Of a stretch of DNA of 60,000 nucleotides, positions 24,098 through 35,207 are shown piece by piece. This stretch comes from Cryptomeria japonica (taxonomy: Eukaryota; Streptophyta; Pinopsida; Cupressales; Cupressaceae), in assembly GCF_030272615.1 (NCBI RefSeq), contig NC_081410.1, forward strand, positions 506,214,442 to 506,274,441, given 5' to 3'. A model generated the notes under the pieces. The model was not told the origin of the DNA. It made no database searches and saw nothing but the letters and a program-made list of their open reading frames with translations. Position 1 is the first letter of the stretch. Each line of letters opens with the position of its first letter. The translations under genes and the position numbers were made by a program.

Positions 24098-24385
24098 CGA
24101 TGCGCTAAAATAGGTTGTCTACGCGCTAGAATCCACCCATGCGCTAAAACCTATCTATGTGCTAACCTATACCTTGCTGACGCTACTTGTTCGACCCTAT
24201 GCGCTACCCTGCTGGCCTGACGCGCTACCCTACGCTCGACATGCACTATTTTAACTCCCTGCGCTACCCTAGACTTTCTATGCGCTACCCTATTTTGATT
24301 CGGATGCAGCCCTAAAAATTAGCTTTATGCGCTACCTAAATTTTTGTATGCGCTACTTTGCGACTTTGACGCGCTAAACCGCTAA
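24098..24385 (-). repeat. TAGCGCAT motif cluster 3 (reverse orientation)
   Basis: On the plus strand six exact ATGCGCTA (near 24099, 24139, 24199, 24279, 24327 and 24348) plus ACGCGCTA, ATGTGCTA, CTGCGCTA and ATGCACTA variants, mostly followed by ccct. In minus sense these read TAGCGCAT, the same phrase as clusters 1 and 2. They lie within the PMD intron, near its donor end. Confidence 0.88.
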
Positions 24386-24610
24386 AATCGAGTTTCAAAA
24401 ATAAAAAAATGACTAAAAATGACCAAATCAAAAATAAAAAAGGGGTCAAAAGTGATGACTTACTGGTGGTCCATATGCGACAGGTCTCCGGTACCTCCGA
24501 ACGCGCTCAAAATGATGCCTGGAATACGGGATAGGCATTTTATCTTCAGACCAAATTCTCTTTCTCCAAAGTCAACAATGAACAAATGAATCAAATTAAA
24601 CCACTTTTCC

Positions 24611-24619
24611 CCTTTTATA
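24611..24619 (-). promoter_or_regulatory. TATA box of the antisense PMD gene
   Basis: In minus sense TATAAAAGG inside CCTATAAAAGGGG. A start about 30 bp downstream (near 24585) would give a ~45-nt 5' leader before the ATG at 24538. The position, between the ATG and the 3' LTR, makes the promoter internal to the element. Confidence 0.68.
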
Positions 24620-24940
24620 GGAGGGAAAATGAAATTAGGGTTAGCCAACTGGACATGTAATGTGGTCGCAGTCTCCCTTATACCCTAAAATCTGTAAATT
24701 ATCGGGAGATGAATCAATTCAAACATTTCACATAGACAAAATCATACACACCAAACACAAATCGCTAAATCAAATCAAAATTTTCAAAATATTGATTCAT
24801 CTCCCGAGGGGGCATCACGCATCAAATCAAATCTGGGGCATGACTTGCAAATCATAAAAGCGACACAAAAATTGCATTTGATCATAAATCATGATAACAC
24901 ATCATTTTCTTTGAAATAACATGTGCACACACGTCACTTC

Positions 24941-24954
24941 AAAGAGGGGCAAAA
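24941..24954 (+). other. Polypurine tract of Element 3
   Basis: AAAGAGGGGCAAAA immediately before the 3' LTR (TGTAGACG). The purine run is interrupted by one C but stands at the correct place for plus-strand priming. Confidence 0.85.
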
Positions 24955-26406
24955 TGTAGACGTATAAGAATGACCATATTCCTAAATGAATATTTTATGT
25001 TCATTTCTTTATTTAATTAAATCCAATTTAAATAAATTACCCACATTCCTCTATTTAATTAAGTAAATTACTCAATTTATTTAAATTAAATTCACTATAC
25101 CCATTTAATGAATAAACCATTTTACTCAATTAAATTCCCCTATCCACTTTTAATTAAATTCAAATTTAATTAAATGGTTATCCTAAATTGAATAAATCTA
25201 ATTTATTTAATTTCCCCAAATTGCAACCAAATTGAATTAAATTGACTTTATTTCAATTAAATCCTATTATCCCTCCATCCACTTGCATTCTCCTACATCT
25301 CCCACTTGCATTCTAAAACCTATTTCTAATCCCTTCTAGACTCTTCTAATCACTTCTAATTAGCCTAACCCATCTTCTAAACTTTGTCACATCCCTAAGC
25401 AAGGGGAGGTCACTTCTCAAACCCTTAAAGTCTTTTATAACCATTAAAGGCTTCAAATCTTCAACCACTTAATATCCCTAAAGTCTCCCAAACCATTAAT
25501 GGTTAATTCAACCCTCTTACATGGTTAGAGACTTTTTGCCTAACTTAACCTTCATCCAACCCAAGGGTCTCATCAAGCCTTTAATGCTTTGACCATGATT
25601 ATCTCTTAATCATTTGCACAAGGGTTTATCCTTGGATTAACTCTTAATCCAATGGGTAAGCCTAACTTAAGCTTAACCCTTATCTCTAGATAACCATAAG
25701 GTCTTCTCAGGCATTTAATGCCTCCAACCCCTTCTCTCAACCCAACCCTATGTTGATATTTGTCACCATTTCATTGGTGCAAATTGCAAACATGGATTCC
25801 CAACTTTCAATCTCAACCCTTGATCAACTCTTTCAATCTTGACCATCCATTGCCCTGTTTTTGCTATAAATAGAGCTCTCATTCCTCCATTTTAAAAAGA
25901 TGAATCCAAGTTTGTAGTATCATACTTATGCTCAAATACATTCAAGCTTTCATACCATTTTATGCTCATCATTTTTGCCTCTCTTTTAGATATAAATTAA
26001 TCTAAATATGCATATTTATAATACTTTCTTTATCATTTAGCTTAAATCATGAACTAATATAGTATGCTAGGATAGTTTGTTTACTAACCTTGTCATCTTA
26101 TAGTTAGTTTATTGCATTTATAGAATCATGCATAGCTTAGGATGCATCTCATATTAAAACCAACAAAAGCATCCCTCATTCTTGCATTTGCCATCCCTAA
26201 ACCATTTTGCTCAGTGATCTGAGAGCAAAAACATTGGTTTGAGGGACATTGTAAGATAGAGAACCATGGGACCCACTTTGGGAAGCTGAGTGATACTTCA
26301 TTACTCCATAGCTTGCACCAAGAAGTCTTGTAGGTGTGTGAGCAAGGCTCCCTAGAGCTCCATTTTTCACATATTGAGTTCTATCGACCCACTTTTCCCG
26401 CATACA
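24955..26406 (+). repeat. 3' LTR of Element 3
   Basis: 1,452 bp, same length as the 5' LTR, about 98% alike by eye. TATAAATA at 25865-25872. Its end CGCATACA is followed by ttaat, the likely target duplication. Confidence 0.93.
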
Positions 26407-27843
26407 TTAATTGCAAGTGATAAAATTAATAATAATTGATTAGTGGGTTTGGGTAATTAGGAATTCACCTAATAAAGATAATGAAATTTAGGATTATGAT
26501 CTTGTGCCACAATGATGCCTAGGGAGGTGGTTTTGGGATCTTGTATTGGGAAGACGACTGAAGCGGTGTAATGTTCTCTCTTTATGAGCTCCAAGATTGA
26601 GGTATATTCCACATGAGGAAAGAATGTGATGACACTCTACCCCACCACATGTGTTAATTATCCATATGCCCTTGTTGTTGATTTTTCCTCTGGAGGTTGA
26701 TTGCTTTTAAGTAGCCTTGTTGCATTTTGATGTTGTATTCTCATGTTGGAGTCTTTTGAAGTCATGTTGTATCCTTTGGTTGCTAGGTGTCAACTTAGGT
26801 CCTGAGTGTGAGTTGGAACCCTATGCCATCTCCTAGCATGGGGGGTGGTTCCTATTTGGTTCCACATGGTTGGGTAGTTTGATGGCTTCTTCCATTGGGA
26901 TATTTCTCTTCTCGGATGCTAGCATGTGTAGATTGGATTCTTGGATTCTTCAAAGCTGACTTCTATGTACATGGGAAAGAAGACATTGTATTATAATGAT
27001 GTGTATATGTGAAATAAATTATGTATCTTTGTATCAAGTATCTTTATGTATTTGTAAAATATATTATTATAGAACTTGATGTAGAGATTAGGGAAACGTT
27101 CCTTGATTATTCCTTGATGTATTGGATATTCCTTATGTTATAAAAGTCATGGATTCCTTTGTGGAAGAGAAATTGGATAGCTTAAATGTAATTGCATTGT
27201 ATTTGTATTTGGGAAAAGATATTATGCTATGTTGACCTATAGAATGAATGATAGAAATGATAGAATAGTTGCCTTGAATCTTCTTGAGTAGATAGGTATT
27301 ACTTGGATGAGATGGTTTAATGGATCTTGATGTCTTTAAAAGAAAGTATAGTGTTAATGAATTATGCATATGTGTTAATGCTATTCTTATTGCATGGAAA
27401 GTAAATGGTTAGTTGCATGATAGCTTATGATGTTCTAGATGGATAAGTGTTATGTTAGAATGATGTCAAGTAGTGACGTTAAGATACCCTAGGGAATGGA
27501 TGTGTTTGCAAGAGTAAAATAATAGACAAGTTGATGTCTAAATGTTTTAATTACACTTGCGTAGTATAGAACTATGGTTATGTTCTGTAAATGCGTATTG
27601 ATGTTATAATGCTAATGATGAATTAACTAGATGCATGTAATGTTAGATGTAAATGTTAAGATGGTAACTGTTTCTTCCATTTATGTCATGATTATAGTTG
27701 TGCTTTAAGTTATTGTGAATTCAGGTTATGCGTTGATTCATTTTAAAGAGTATTGATAGTTATTTAAAAAAAACAAATTATTATCTCTATTTGTTAGTAG
27801 ATTTTGGTTTATTTCTCTAGGGTATTTTGGTGGGCATTACATC
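26407..27843 (+). repeat. Probable end of the 5' LTR of X
   Basis: Continues the 15382-15515 remnant across Element 3 and runs up to the initiator-Met primer site at 27846, ending GGGCATTACA. By position it should be U3/R/U5 of element X. I cannot align it to a 3' copy inside the window, because the matching part would lie beyond 60000. No gene is visible on either strand. Confidence 0.55.
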
Positions 27844-27845
27844 TA

Positions 27846-27859
27846 GTATTAGAGCCCAT
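27846..27859 (+). other. Degraded primer-binding site of X
   Basis: TAGTATTAGAGCCC, which is TGGTATCAGAGCCC with G-to-A and C-to-T changes, two bases after the presumed LTR end. Fits initiator tRNA-Met. Confidence 0.7.
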
Positions 27860-28013
27860 GTTCATACACTAGGTACTCTAGTTTTATATGATCCTATTAT
27901 GCATGTTAGCACATTAGCATTGGTAGCCCAACGGTTTATCCTTGCTTGATATTTCTTTGCATTAGATGCCCTCATTTAAAGCTTATAGTTGTTTTGTGTC
28001 TTGGATAGACAAG

Positions 28014-29290
28014 ATGCATGCTAGAGGTAGAGGTTGAGGCCATGGTCATGGTGGTTGTATGGGTACTTGACAAAATCCTCATCCCGAGGTTTATGAAGAG
28101 TCACACCATGAGGAGAAGCAACAAAAAAATCAACAGGGTGGTGATGCGATTCCATAGTTGGTTATGACACTTCAAAATCTCCTTGAGCATCTAGGACCAG
28201 GACAAGAGGAGAAATGATAGGAGGAGTCTCATCATTCTGGTCATGAGGATAGAGTTGAGTATCAGGAGCGTGTGAGGGAGAATTCACATTCACCTCATAG
28301 GAGAGCGGATATCGTATTGGATAAGGAGGCGGTTGCAGCTGGTCACATGAGAGATCTCCTTAGGTCTCATCGCCCTACTTTTGATGGTTCTAGTAGTGGA
28401 TTGCAGGTAGAGACTTGGTTGCTTGATATGGGTAGGTGTTTTTCCATGCATTTGTATGGTAGTAACACTAAATCTAGATGTGCGATTATGCATCTTCAAG
28501 ATTTTGCTTCCACTTGGTGGCATACGAAGGAGTAGAAGCTCCATTTGGATACTGCGACAGTATCATGGGAGTTGTTCCTTGAGCGTTTCCATGCTCATTT
28601 CCTATCAGATATTTGGAGGCAACATAGGGCTGATGAGATCCATGATTTGAGGCAGAATAACATGATAGTTGAGTAGTATGAGAAGATATTCTAAAAGCTT
28701 AGGCAGTATTCTAGTATTGTGGATGATGATGTGATGCTTGTACAACATTTTATTAGAGGTATTAACGACCGCATTGGTGGTGATGTTTGGTTTTTCAAAC
28801 CCAAGACTATGGAGATAACTATGGAGAAAGTAAGGTTAGTTGAGGAGAATCTATCTATGACTACATGAGGATCTTCGGTTGTGCAGACTATTAGTGCTCT
28901 AGCTACAAGAGATGATTCGAGAGGTGCTCAGTCATAGGGTTTAGGATTTTCTAGGAGTCATCCTTTGACTTTCAGGAATAGACAACGAGATTGGAAGAAG
29001 TTTTCTAAGGGTCAGAGTGTTTCTTGAAGTGCTAGATCACAACAGGATATAGATTGTGGCAGGCACTGTGATAGATGATCAGTTCCCCCTTAGCCAACAC
29101 AGAGTGTTCAAGAATCTAGTAGAGGCAGTGTGCAATAGTCCAGTGCACCTCTAGTTGCTCAAGGTTTCACTAGAAGGAGTTGTTTCACATGTGGAAAGTT
29201 AGGTCATTATGCATCTCATTGCCCTTAGAGATCCATACAGATGTCAAAATAGAGACCCGTAGCTTCAGATCCTATAGTTGGTGATGCTAG
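28014..29290 (+). pseudogene. X gag (Ty3/gypsy, Tekay/Del-like)
   Basis: One frame from ATG 28014 to 29290, where Element 5 interrupts it. It opens with a Gly/Arg/His stretch (MHARGRG). Then comes the Gag core: RPTFDGSSSGLQVETWLLDM, CAIMHLQDFASTWWHTK, WELFLERFHAHFLSD, MLVQHFIRGINDRI. Near 29175-29225 is a CCHC knuckle CFTCGKLGHYASHC. About fifteen stops interrupt it; many are TAG or TGA at positions where Gln or Arg fits. The protein built the particle of the ancestral element; this copy is dead. Confidence 0.88.
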
Positions 29291-29336
29291 TGTTAGCATA
29301 AGACACTATTCCGGTGATGCTCTAGTGAAGATTGAT

Positions 29337-30144
29337 TTTTAGGATTCCCAAAGATACTGAGAGGGGGGGGGGTGAATTAGTATCTGATCAGTATAATAAT
29401 TTTCTTAACTTATAACATGAAAAGCATAACAAATCTGTGTACCGGTAACCCAAAAATAATGCAGTAAATAAGAATAGCATCCACAACATAAGAAACACAC
29501 CATGACACAATATTTTCATGAGGAAACTTGGTGTAGGAAAAACCTCGGTGGGATTTGTGACCCACAATATTCACTTACTGGCCAATAAGAGAATATTACT
29601 GCTTACAATAGGAGCCTGCACATGCAGGAAGGCCAAGTGCTTAGAGCTCACTGCTCAAATACAAAGAAGTCACATTGACTTATGAAATGGATTATACTAA
29701 TCCAATGTCTTGTACTACTTCAGATCAACATCTAATATGCTAGATCCAGTACCGGTTTAAGCTCTGCTACATACATAAACACTTATCCAATATCTGCCTT
29801 ATAATTCACATATTAGGTCTGCATTAATCCTTCCGTCTCTCTATCTATCTCTATCTCTCTAAATGATCTACAATAATCTCATACATATATGAGTCATATT
29901 ACAATCTACCAAGTAGGCTTACAAAAGATTTTAAAATTAATTACAAAGTATATTTATACAAAATTCCTATCGGCTAGGGTGCCGGTAATCTTTCTTTTGG
30001 TGTCGGTGATCTGTATGTCGGTGTAGAGTCTACCGGTGCCGGTGCCTGTGTCTACCTACCGATATCACATGATTGTAAGGTTGCCATCAATGAAAATACC
30101 TTCAATCACCTATAATTTCTCATTGGAGTGTACATTTTCCAACA
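29337..30144 (-). repeat. 3' LTR of Element 4
   Basis: In minus sense it starts TGTTGGAAAATGTACACTCC. The other end has TTTT in place of the expected TGTT at 29337-29340. It contains a long G-run (near 29361-29370), the LTR core (gaaacttggtgtaggaaaaa and cctcggtgggat) and a (ctat)n-type microsatellite near 29836-29862. Confidence 0.92.
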
Positions 30145-30314
30145 ATCTCCCCCTTTGGCATTGATGGCAACACTCATGAGAAAAATCAAAAAGTGTCCAA
30201 AAATGATGTCCAAAAAGATTTTCTTACCAAAACTATGTTGTCAAAAATCTATGCTTCCCCTGAGTTGATGATGTCCTATTCTAATAATTTTTCTCATCTT
30301 ACTACTCCCCCTTT
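30145..30314 (-). other. Paired polypurine tracts of Element 4
   Basis: In minus sense AAAGGGGGAGAT (30145-30156) at the LTR edge, preceded by GCCATCAATGCC. The second tract, TCAAAGGGGGAG, lies at about 30304-30316, only ~20 bp past the ORF2 stop. Layout and wording match Copia-1 and Copia-2. Confidence 0.85.
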
Positions 30315-30334
30315 GACATTAATGACAAAGGTTG

Positions 30335-33300
30335 TCATTCGCTATCAGTGGAGTGTGTTTCCTGCCTGGATCCTTGTATCCTGTGGGTTACAATCTGAAA
30401 GAGTTCTGCTAATATCAAATTTAGACTCTCAGTGAAATTTTCACTGTCTTTCAGTGCAGCCTCTGTCCTTTGAATAGTAGCGATGAGGTGATGCATTTGT
30501 TCCTTCGGTGTCTTCAGTCCTTGAACAAGTGCCTCAGAGATTTCTTTTCTCAAAGAGATGAGGTAGTCCAATTTGGGGCTGAGTTTGCATTTAAGGTCTT
30601 TTGCCTTCCCTTTTATTTTGTCTTTCTCATTTTCAAATTTCTCAAGTTTTTCTTCAAGACTATGTATCTTCTTCTCTATAACTGATAATGGTTCAGATGA
30701 ATTGATGAGGTTATCAACTATATTGTCAATCTCCTTTTGTACCTTACTAATTTCCTTGTCTATATCTGTTGTCAAAACATTTGTCTTGCATGTATCTCTA
30801 TAGAGCTCCTTAAACTCCATTATTGTTTTGCTTAGTGCCGGTAAAAGGGTGCCAATGTGTGGCATGCACTTCTTTATTGTTTCATCAAATAATTTCTCTT
30901 TCTCTTTATTCATTTTCTCCTTAACTATGTCCTCATTTATTTGATCAACTATCAAAATGTTGCCGGTGATGTATTTAGACAATGTGTCTAGTTGACCTAA
31001 AGAATATTTATTATCCACAATGCACTTGGGTGCTATCAATTTAAGAATGGGGATTGTATCATCAATAGCCTTATAGGCTTGTGCATTACACTTTGTGAGT
31101 TTCTTTATTGAGTCCAATAAGACCTCTATTACATTTGTAGGCCAAAATTCTGCTATAGAAGTACCAGATGTTTGTCCAATTATTTTTACAATTTCCATGC
31201 TGCCGATTGTAGTAATAACCTTTCTTTCCTCTTTCTCAAGAGGATCTATTAGTAAAGGTTTTGGTTTTTCAGTTTGTGCCAGTGGCATTGTCTCAATTTG
31301 AACTTGTACATCTACCTGTTTCTGTTCTAGTGCCTCAAATGGTTTCTCTAAGCTCTCAACTGTCGGTTTCTCAGATGTAGTCTCTGAATGTACTTCCGGT
31401 TTCTATGTATTTGCCTCTGCACTATTCATTTCTGGTTTCTTTGATTGTTTCTCAGTAGAGTTCTCTGCCGGTTTCTCTGACTCTGTGCTAACATTAATTT
31501 CCACATCTGCAGTTGGTGGCTTAGTAGCCACATCTTCTTTTTTATCCTCAGTTGTTTCTTTATCTACCACAATATTCACCTCATGTGTATCAATACTCAT
31601 GATATACAAAACTTCAGACTCAGGATTTGTATCCTCTAGAGGAGTCTCCATACTCTCTGTAGTCAGTTGTGTGTCAACTGTTTCTACCCATGGAATATCA
31701 GAAGGAGGTGGGGGTAAGTTATCAGTTATTTTTAAGTTTGCAAGTCCACCTTCCTTACCTTTCCCCTTATCCCTATCTTTTTGATATACTTTGATAGTCT
31801 TGGGTCTTTTGAGTTCTTCCTGTTTCTCCTTTTCAACAAAGAATATGTCCCATTGGTCTGCAGTCTCTTCTAAAATTTCATTCATTCTCCCTACCATCAG
31901 TGCTACATGCCGGTGACCAGTTGAGAATACAGTCCGGTTGGCCTCACTGATTAATTGATCAATATCTTCCGGTGAGTTCACTGGGTGAACTGCAAGTAAT
32001 TTCTAAATTTTTTATATTCTTATCCAGCTCAAAAATAGCTACCCTTCTAGCTTCAAGTCTTATGTAAAGATCAGTGGGAATTTCATTAACAATTTCCATC
32101 AAAAACTTCTTGTAAATATCTAAGTGTAAAATTACACTATTTTCTATGCTCTCTCTATCATCAATGTAAAGTGTATTGTATAGTTTGCTAATGTTCTTCA
32201 GCTTTCCATCCTCTGTTATTTCACTAAGGAGTTTATATAGTGGAGCAATGTCTTGTTTTACCTTTTTCTTCTTAGGAGTCAACTTCTTTACTGGAGGCCT
32301 TACTGCCTGTTGCTTTTGTCTAGTTCTCCTAGGTGTGGGTGAGGGTGTCGGTGAGGGTTTCTTTTCCTTTCCACCCTTTTGAATACTACCGATATATCAC
32401 TCTCAGAAGAAGTTCCAACCGGTGAAAGATGAGCTTCTAGTTGAAGTCTTTCCAACTCACTTTCCTTGATACCAGTTTGTTTCAAAACATCTTCCTTAAT
32501 AGCTTTTGCTTGTCAGGTTCCTTTTTTCATAGTTTGTTCAACTTTCTTAACCCTTTTCCTTGTCTGAATTCCACTTTCAATTGCTTCTACATTTCCAAAG
32601 ACTTTCTTAGTGGGTTCTTTTGGTGCTTCAAGGAGGGATTTTGCATAAGTTTCTATGATGTTATCATCTGTTTCATATCCCATTTCAGTTACCCAGATAG
32701 TCCTAGGGACAACTGCCTCCATCAAGATTTCATCTTTCTTAATTAAAAAACATATTTCCTTTTGATATTTATCCACAATTTCCTGTGAAAGTCTTTTTCT
32801 AGTCTTCATTCGAGTTTTTAGTGCTTGAAAATGTTCATTTATGTTTTTCTCCCTGTTATCTCCCATGTTGTTTAGTGTATCCAAAAGTTGCTTTCCTACC
32901 AGTATGTCAAAACCAAAATCTCTCCTACCAATACCGGGTACTTCTTTAGTAATATACAACATTAAACATATAAGTAAATTTCCAAATCTAAAGGTTCCTT
33001 TCTTATCTCCCTTTATCTTCTTTAGATTGTCTATTAATTCATATTTGAGCCATTCACACACATTTTTTCTAGCATTGTTGTTAACCATATCATATGCACT
33101 TTTGATACATAGGCTTGATACTGAGTTTAACCTATTTGCATGTGTATCCTTGTAGCCTAAAATCATACTAATAAATCTAACATTGATATCCTTCACATCA
33201 TTTACCCTTAGAGACCTTTTGTCAAATGTTGCACCGGTTAGGGCCATTACTGTGTCATTAGAGACCTTTTTTGTTCTATCACGCCTGCTACCGGTGAAAG

Positions 33301-33730
33301 GTAACCTTGTTACTGCCTTTACTGCTTCTTTGGTGATCTTATGGATTGAATCCAACCAAAATAATTCCCCATGAACTCTTCTTAGCACAATCCTTATAAT
33401 ATCCTTGGAAAAATCCGGGACACTAAGGATTTCAGTAAAACCTAGGGTTTCCACTATCTTATGTTCCGGTTTGATATTTCCAGATTCATCACAAATCACA
33501 GTGCGATACATGTTCTTGATTTCATCATCTCCTAATTCCTATATATGACAATGTATGTATATCCTAGGGTCTTCAGCATATACTACTCCCTTAGGAATTT
33601 GAGAAAATGCACCTAGGGTATCATCTTTCTTTGCTATTTTGGGAACAAGCTTGAATACGGGTCTAGGGCGCTTGATTACTTCAATCACAGTAGGGTTTGC
33701 AATAAATTCAGGAGTGGATGAGGAAGCCAT
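30335..33730 (-). pseudogene. Element 4 ORF2, ~1,130-codon protein of unknown family
   Basis: From ATG 33730 the same frame serves 33730-32300 and 31981-30335; the part 31959-32300 is in the next frame, so two small indels exist. Three blocks are visible. Block A (~400 residues) includes TLGAFSQIPKGVVYAEDPRI, RRVHGELFWLDSIHKITKEA, MALTGATFDKRSLRVNDV and FRFGNLLICLMLYITKEVPG. A Lys/Pro linker (PSPTPSPTPRR, KKLTPKKKKV) leads to block B (PLYKLLSEITEDG and IYKKFLMEIVNEIP). An acidic Thr/Glu/Pro-rich linker leads to block C, a long coiled coil (31288-30335: IEKKIHSLEEKLEKFENEKD and neighbours). Stops are few (near 33540, 32515 and 31403). Blocks A, B and C all recur in Element 5 ORF2. I recognise no catalytic motif. 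Block A's layout faintly recalls plant transposon-protein domains found in other LTR elements; that is a guess. Confidence 0.85.
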
Positions 33731-34023
33731 TGTTATAAATACCTCAATCTTCCTTTAGGATGAGTGCTTGGATGAACTGCTTCACTTCTTCACTAAGGAT
33801 GCCTTCGCTCGGGAATTTTTGCACTCTCGAAGATTTGAATGCTTGGTGAATGAAAAAGAGCCAAAACACTTACTTTATAATGTTATACCACATTTAATAC
33901 TTGCCGATTAAGTCACAACTTAACTCATCTGCTGGTAAAGAAGTAATTTCAACTTCTCACCATCAACCAAGGGTATGTTAGCATGTTTTTCAGTTTGTTG
34001 CTAAATCCCCAAAGGATTTTCCT
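33731..34023 (-). other. ORF1-ORF2 spacer of Element 4
   Basis: 293 bp without coding potential between two reading frames in different phases. Element 5 has a similar spacer of 317 bp (38293-38609). Too long for frameshift coupling, so ORF2 would need a spliced or separately initiated RNA. Confidence 0.7.
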
Positions 34024-35151
34024 TCAGTTAGTTGAAGAGTCGCCTACCAATGGAGTGTTACTATGTTCTGCCGGTGGAGGAGTATTCCCATCAACATTCT
34101 GATCTGACTTTCTGATCCATTGTTTTGAGAATTCTTGCTTTACCTCTTCAACTTTTTCTTTACCTTTCAAACTAGGACCTTTGTTATTTGTCGATGAAGT
34201 CTTGCTTCTACAAATTTTTGCAAGATGTCCAATTTTGTTACAAGCATAACAAGTCACATTGTTTTTCTGAATAGCTTTCCCATATCCTATGCAGGTATGT
34301 GTTCTACATTGATTAGATAAGTGTCCAAATCTTCCACAAACATAACATCTTACATTCATTCTACAGTTTTCTGAATTATGACCAATTTTGTTGCATTTAG
34401 AACATTGACTGGTGGGTGTATTAGTGTTCTAATAATTTCTATATCTACATTGATTTTCTCTATGACCATACTTGTTACAGTTAAAGCATTTCCCATTGAA
34501 TTTGTAAGCATTAGGTTGTCTTACCGGTTTACTATGATCATGATTGTTTGCAGTACTGGAGTTTTCACCAATTTCAAAGCCAAGGCCATTTGTATCACCA
34601 TTAGGTTTCTGATTCTTTAGCATGTCAACAAGTTCTTCTGAACTCTTCTTGAATTTCTCCTTGTGTTGATTTACAGCAATCAGTTCATTCTCCAACATTT
34701 CTTTCTGTCTCATGAGTTCAATTCTGTCATTTTGTGTATGCATCAAATCTATCTTCAAAATATCATTTTCATGTCCGAGTCTTGTGTTTTCATTTCCAAC
34801 ATCATTTAGTCTTCTAGCCAAATCATCTTCATTCTTCTTTCTATCTTCAATTTCTTTACAAAATCTCATATTTATATCTTGCATCTCATTCTTCATTGTA
34901 CAGTTATCTTGTCTCAGTTGGTTCACCAAATAATTAAGAGTTTCCTTTTCATCTTCATCATTCTAAATCTTTTCACAAAGTTCTCTTCTTCTATTCCTTG
35001 CTATAGTGAAATTTTCTTGAAGTCCTTAAATAATATCCTATGCAGCCTTCAGATCATCCTCAAGTTTGATATTCTTCACCTTTTCTACATCATAGTCTGA
35101 AAGAGCTATTTCCAATTGCTCTCTCAAATTTTCCATCTCTACCGGTGTCAT
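34024..35151 (-). pseudogene. Element 4 ORF1: Gag-like coiled coil with four CCHC knuckles
   Basis: From ATG 35151 one frame of ~375 codons runs to 34024, broken by four C-to-T type stops (two TAG and one TAA before 34970, one TAG near 34429). The N-terminal ~200 residues are a heptad-rich coiled coil (for example LARRLNDVGNENTRLGHEND). After VRQPNAYKF come four zinc knuckles of C-x2-C-x4-H-x4-C form: CFNCNKYGHRENQC, CSKCNKIGHNSENC, CYVCGRFGHLSNQC and CYACNKIGHLAKIC. It probably multimerises and binds the element RNA, as Gag does, but lacks the copia or gypsy Gag core. It lies directly after the 5' LTR and primer site. Element 5 ORF1 is homologous. Confidence 0.87.
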
Positions 35152-35193
35152 GATCTTCCTCAAGCTATTAGGATTTTGACAATAGAGGACCAT

Positions 35194-35205
35194 GCTCTGA
35201 TACCA
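35194..35205 (-). other. Primer-binding site of Element 4
   Basis: In minus sense TGGTATCAGAGC, two bases inside the 5' LTR end (CTAACA then AT), identical in form and spacing to the Copia-1 and Copia-2 sites. Confidence 0.93.
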
Positions 35206-35207
35206 AT

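Larger units (their letters stand above)
23604..24463 (-). other. Intron of the antisense PMD gene
   Basis: 860 bp on the minus strand: donor CCA|GTAAGTCATC at 24463, acceptor preceded by a T-rich tract (tttgttttgcttgttgacag) with a plausible branch point actgat about 30 nt upstream. It joins two phase-0 codons and contains a tandem repeat (23735-23905) and motif cluster 3 (24098-24385). An intron preserved in the copy means the gene is read from the strand opposite to the genomic RNA, since splicing on that strand would not affect the retrotransposed template. Confidence 0.82.
22071..24538 (-). pseudogene. Antisense plant-mobile-domain (PMD) gene, two exons
   Basis: Exon 1 (24464-24538) runs from ATG at 24538 and encodes 25 residues (MPIPYSRHHF to AYGPP). 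It ends exactly at a GTAAGT donor. Exon 2 (22071-23603) starts at GAG after a TTGTTGACAG acceptor and stays in one frame for 511 codons to TGA at 22071. Both splice junctions are phase 0. Exon 2 opens with a PMD, the domain of MAIN/MAIL and 'phosphatase 7 long form' proteins: RPWTLISWLTHADLDII, ALAERWRSDTNTFHF, GEMTVTPEDCYRILRIPVVG, then the LAHLYRGLHEVVYLGYGSL block. The C-terminus has an acidic Asp/Glu stretch (about 22400-22470), an RGRRG run and an Arg/Ser tail. Five premature stops occur: three TAG and two TGA, all explicable as CAG to TAG or CGA to TGA. PMD proteins act in transcription and transposon silencing in plants; its role inside an element is unknown. Protein length (~535 residues) is normal for the family. 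Confidence 0.88.
15516..26406 (+). mobile_element. Element 3: Tat-like gag-only LTR element with antisense PMD gene
   Basis: A 10,891-bp element with LTRs of equal length (1,452 bp), beginning TGTAGACG and ending CGCATACA. It has a tRNA-Lys-type primer site at 16972, a polypurine tract at 24941, and flanks gtaat (15511-15515) and ttaat (26407-26411), a 4/5-matching target duplication. Its sense content is a ~3.3-kb leader with motif arrays and a Tat-type gag (20290-21441). I found no protease, RT, RNase H or integrase, so it needs a helper. On the minus strand it carries a spliced plant-mobile-domain gene (22071-24538). By eye the LTRs differ at roughly thirty positions (about 2%), making it one of the younger insertions here. 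Confidence 0.93.

Noticed and set aside
29291-29336. Element 4 as starting at 29291
   Set aside because: These 46 bp match 43217-43245, the 3' LTR of Element 5, and the TTGAT duplication puts the Element 4 boundary at 29337.
29361-29370. G-run (also 35237, 14065, 49480, 55380) as a G-quadruplex
   Set aside because: A single G tract per LTR cannot fold an intramolecular quadruplex. It is the conserved C-run box of copia-type LTR ends in reverse.
30335-33730. ORF2 of Element 4 as a host gene captured from the genome
   Set aside because: It is intronless, sits at the same place in a second element with different LTRs, and follows a Gag-like ORF1; an element-borne origin is simpler. Not excluded for block A.
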